A stretch of 64,000 bases of DNA from Rachycentron canadum (taxonomy: Eukaryota; Chordata; Actinopteri; Carangiformes; Rachycentridae): the NCBI GenBank assembly GCA_038496675.1, contig CM076656.1, forward strand, positions 14,582,638 to 14,646,637, given 5' to 3'. This document shows positions 63,425 to 64,000 of this stretch, in pieces. A model generated the notes under the pieces. The model had not been told where the DNA came from and did no database searches. It saw only the letters and a program-made list of their open reading frames with translations. The stretch's first letter is position 1; each line of letters opens with the position of its first letter. Position numbers and translations under genes: made by a program.

Positions 63425-63668
63425 CCGAATGTCACCTCCTAAAGGCAGAATCGATGAATAAGATATCCGTAACTTTGCGAGCACTTTCCTAACATCTTTC
63501 CTCCGCGATCTACTTGAACGCTTTGAATCAGAGTGTGACGTAATTTGGGGCTAGAATCAAAGTGGTACACGTCTGCTAACTAGTGGTCGAGAGCACAAAC
63601 GAGATTTGGCCCTATCGTTGGAACTGCCGTGTGTCGCAATTTTACGACTCTGGTGCTCAGAGGGTTAA
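63425..63668. mobile_element. Second, partial copy of the piggyBac-like element
   Basis: Shares with 37439-37850 the blocks ATCTTTCCTCCGC (63494-63506), GAACGCTTTGA (63516-63526), TGACGTAATTT (63536-63546) and GCTCAGAGGGTTAA (63655-63668). The first three are at identical spacing in both copies, and the copies have the same orientation. The right TTAA end is intact. A left end beginning TTAACCC was not found, so the copy is truncated or diverged there. No coding capacity. Confidence 0.7.
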
Positions 63669-64000
63669 TATCATGGCACGCTCGAGTGACTATTCAAAAC
63701 CAGTGTAATTTTCTTGTTTGCTTGCTACTGCTGTCGCTTAACGCATACCCATCCTTGACTCGTCCAGCTTGACGACCACACTTTCGCCGTAGCTAGTCAC
63801 CCGTCCAAAATCATCCTCGGTGTGTATATGTCAGTCATCATATCAGCATATGCCTGCTGACAGTCAAGCTCACTTCCAGACACAATACCGTGCTGCCGCC
63901 ACAAGTTGCAACCAGATGCAAGGAGAGCTATGACTTCCACTTCAGTATCGTACTAATTAAAGTCTATTTTTAAGCTCTAACTGACTAAGCACTGCTTGTC
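63669..64000. other. Window end, nothing recognised
   Basis: Mixed-composition non-coding DNA without recognisable features. Confidence 0.5.

Overview
This is vertebrate genomic DNA, almost certainly from a ray-finned (teleost) fish. It is AT-rich and largely non-coding, with many dinucleotide microsatellites, long A/T runs and decayed teleost-type transposons. The only protein-coding gene I can support is neuroligin-1 (nlgn1), on the minus strand. No bacterial features, tRNA, rRNA or CRISPR array were seen. No species assignment is possible from the sequence alone.

The gene lies near the middle. The first coding exon (43836-44376) encodes the initiator methionine, a signal peptide and the start of the cholinesterase-like extracellular domain, and ends at a clean GTGAGT donor. 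After an intron of only 883 nt comes a symmetrical 60-nt exon (42893-42952). It encodes the 20-residue neuroligin splice-site-A insert and is flanked by TTTTACAG and GTATGT. Just upstream of it in the transcript are a UGCAUG (Rbfox-type) motif and a roughly 90-bp UG/CG alternating tract, so the regulatory setting of this alternative exon is visible. Upstream of the ATG, 44377-44923 looks like a leader exon. It carries about ten upstream AUGs, although its exact 5' boundary is inferred. No later nlgn1 exon was found by eye in 1-42892, so the next intron is probably longer than 42 kb and the rest of the gene lies beyond base 1. Bases above 44923 are most likely an intron or the 5' flank.

The rest holds mobile-element debris. 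There are five Tc1/mariner-type relics (about 6.7-7.3, 46.5-46.9, 52.8-53.3, 54.0-54.45 and 60.7-61.4 kb), all broken by stops, frameshifts or internal deletions. A well-bounded 412-bp TTAA-flanked, piggyBac-like non-autonomous element lies at 37439-37850, with a second partial copy of the same family at about 63.43-63.67 kb. Two members of a repeat rich in nuclear-receptor half-sites lie near 32.05 and 38.09 kb. Two similar dispersed repeats lie in opposite orientation at 47.09-47.99 kb. A perfect 16-bp-arm palindrome (8767-8801), a 41-bp local duplication beside an undetermined base (57339-57897) and an 850-bp pyrimidine-rich tract (about 58.97-59.82 kb) are further structural oddities.

I see no evidence for a new multi-gene system. 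The most informative items are the nlgn1 exon-A regulatory context, the uORF-dense leader and the two-copy piggyBac-like family. Transposon identities rest on recognition by eye, not on a database search.
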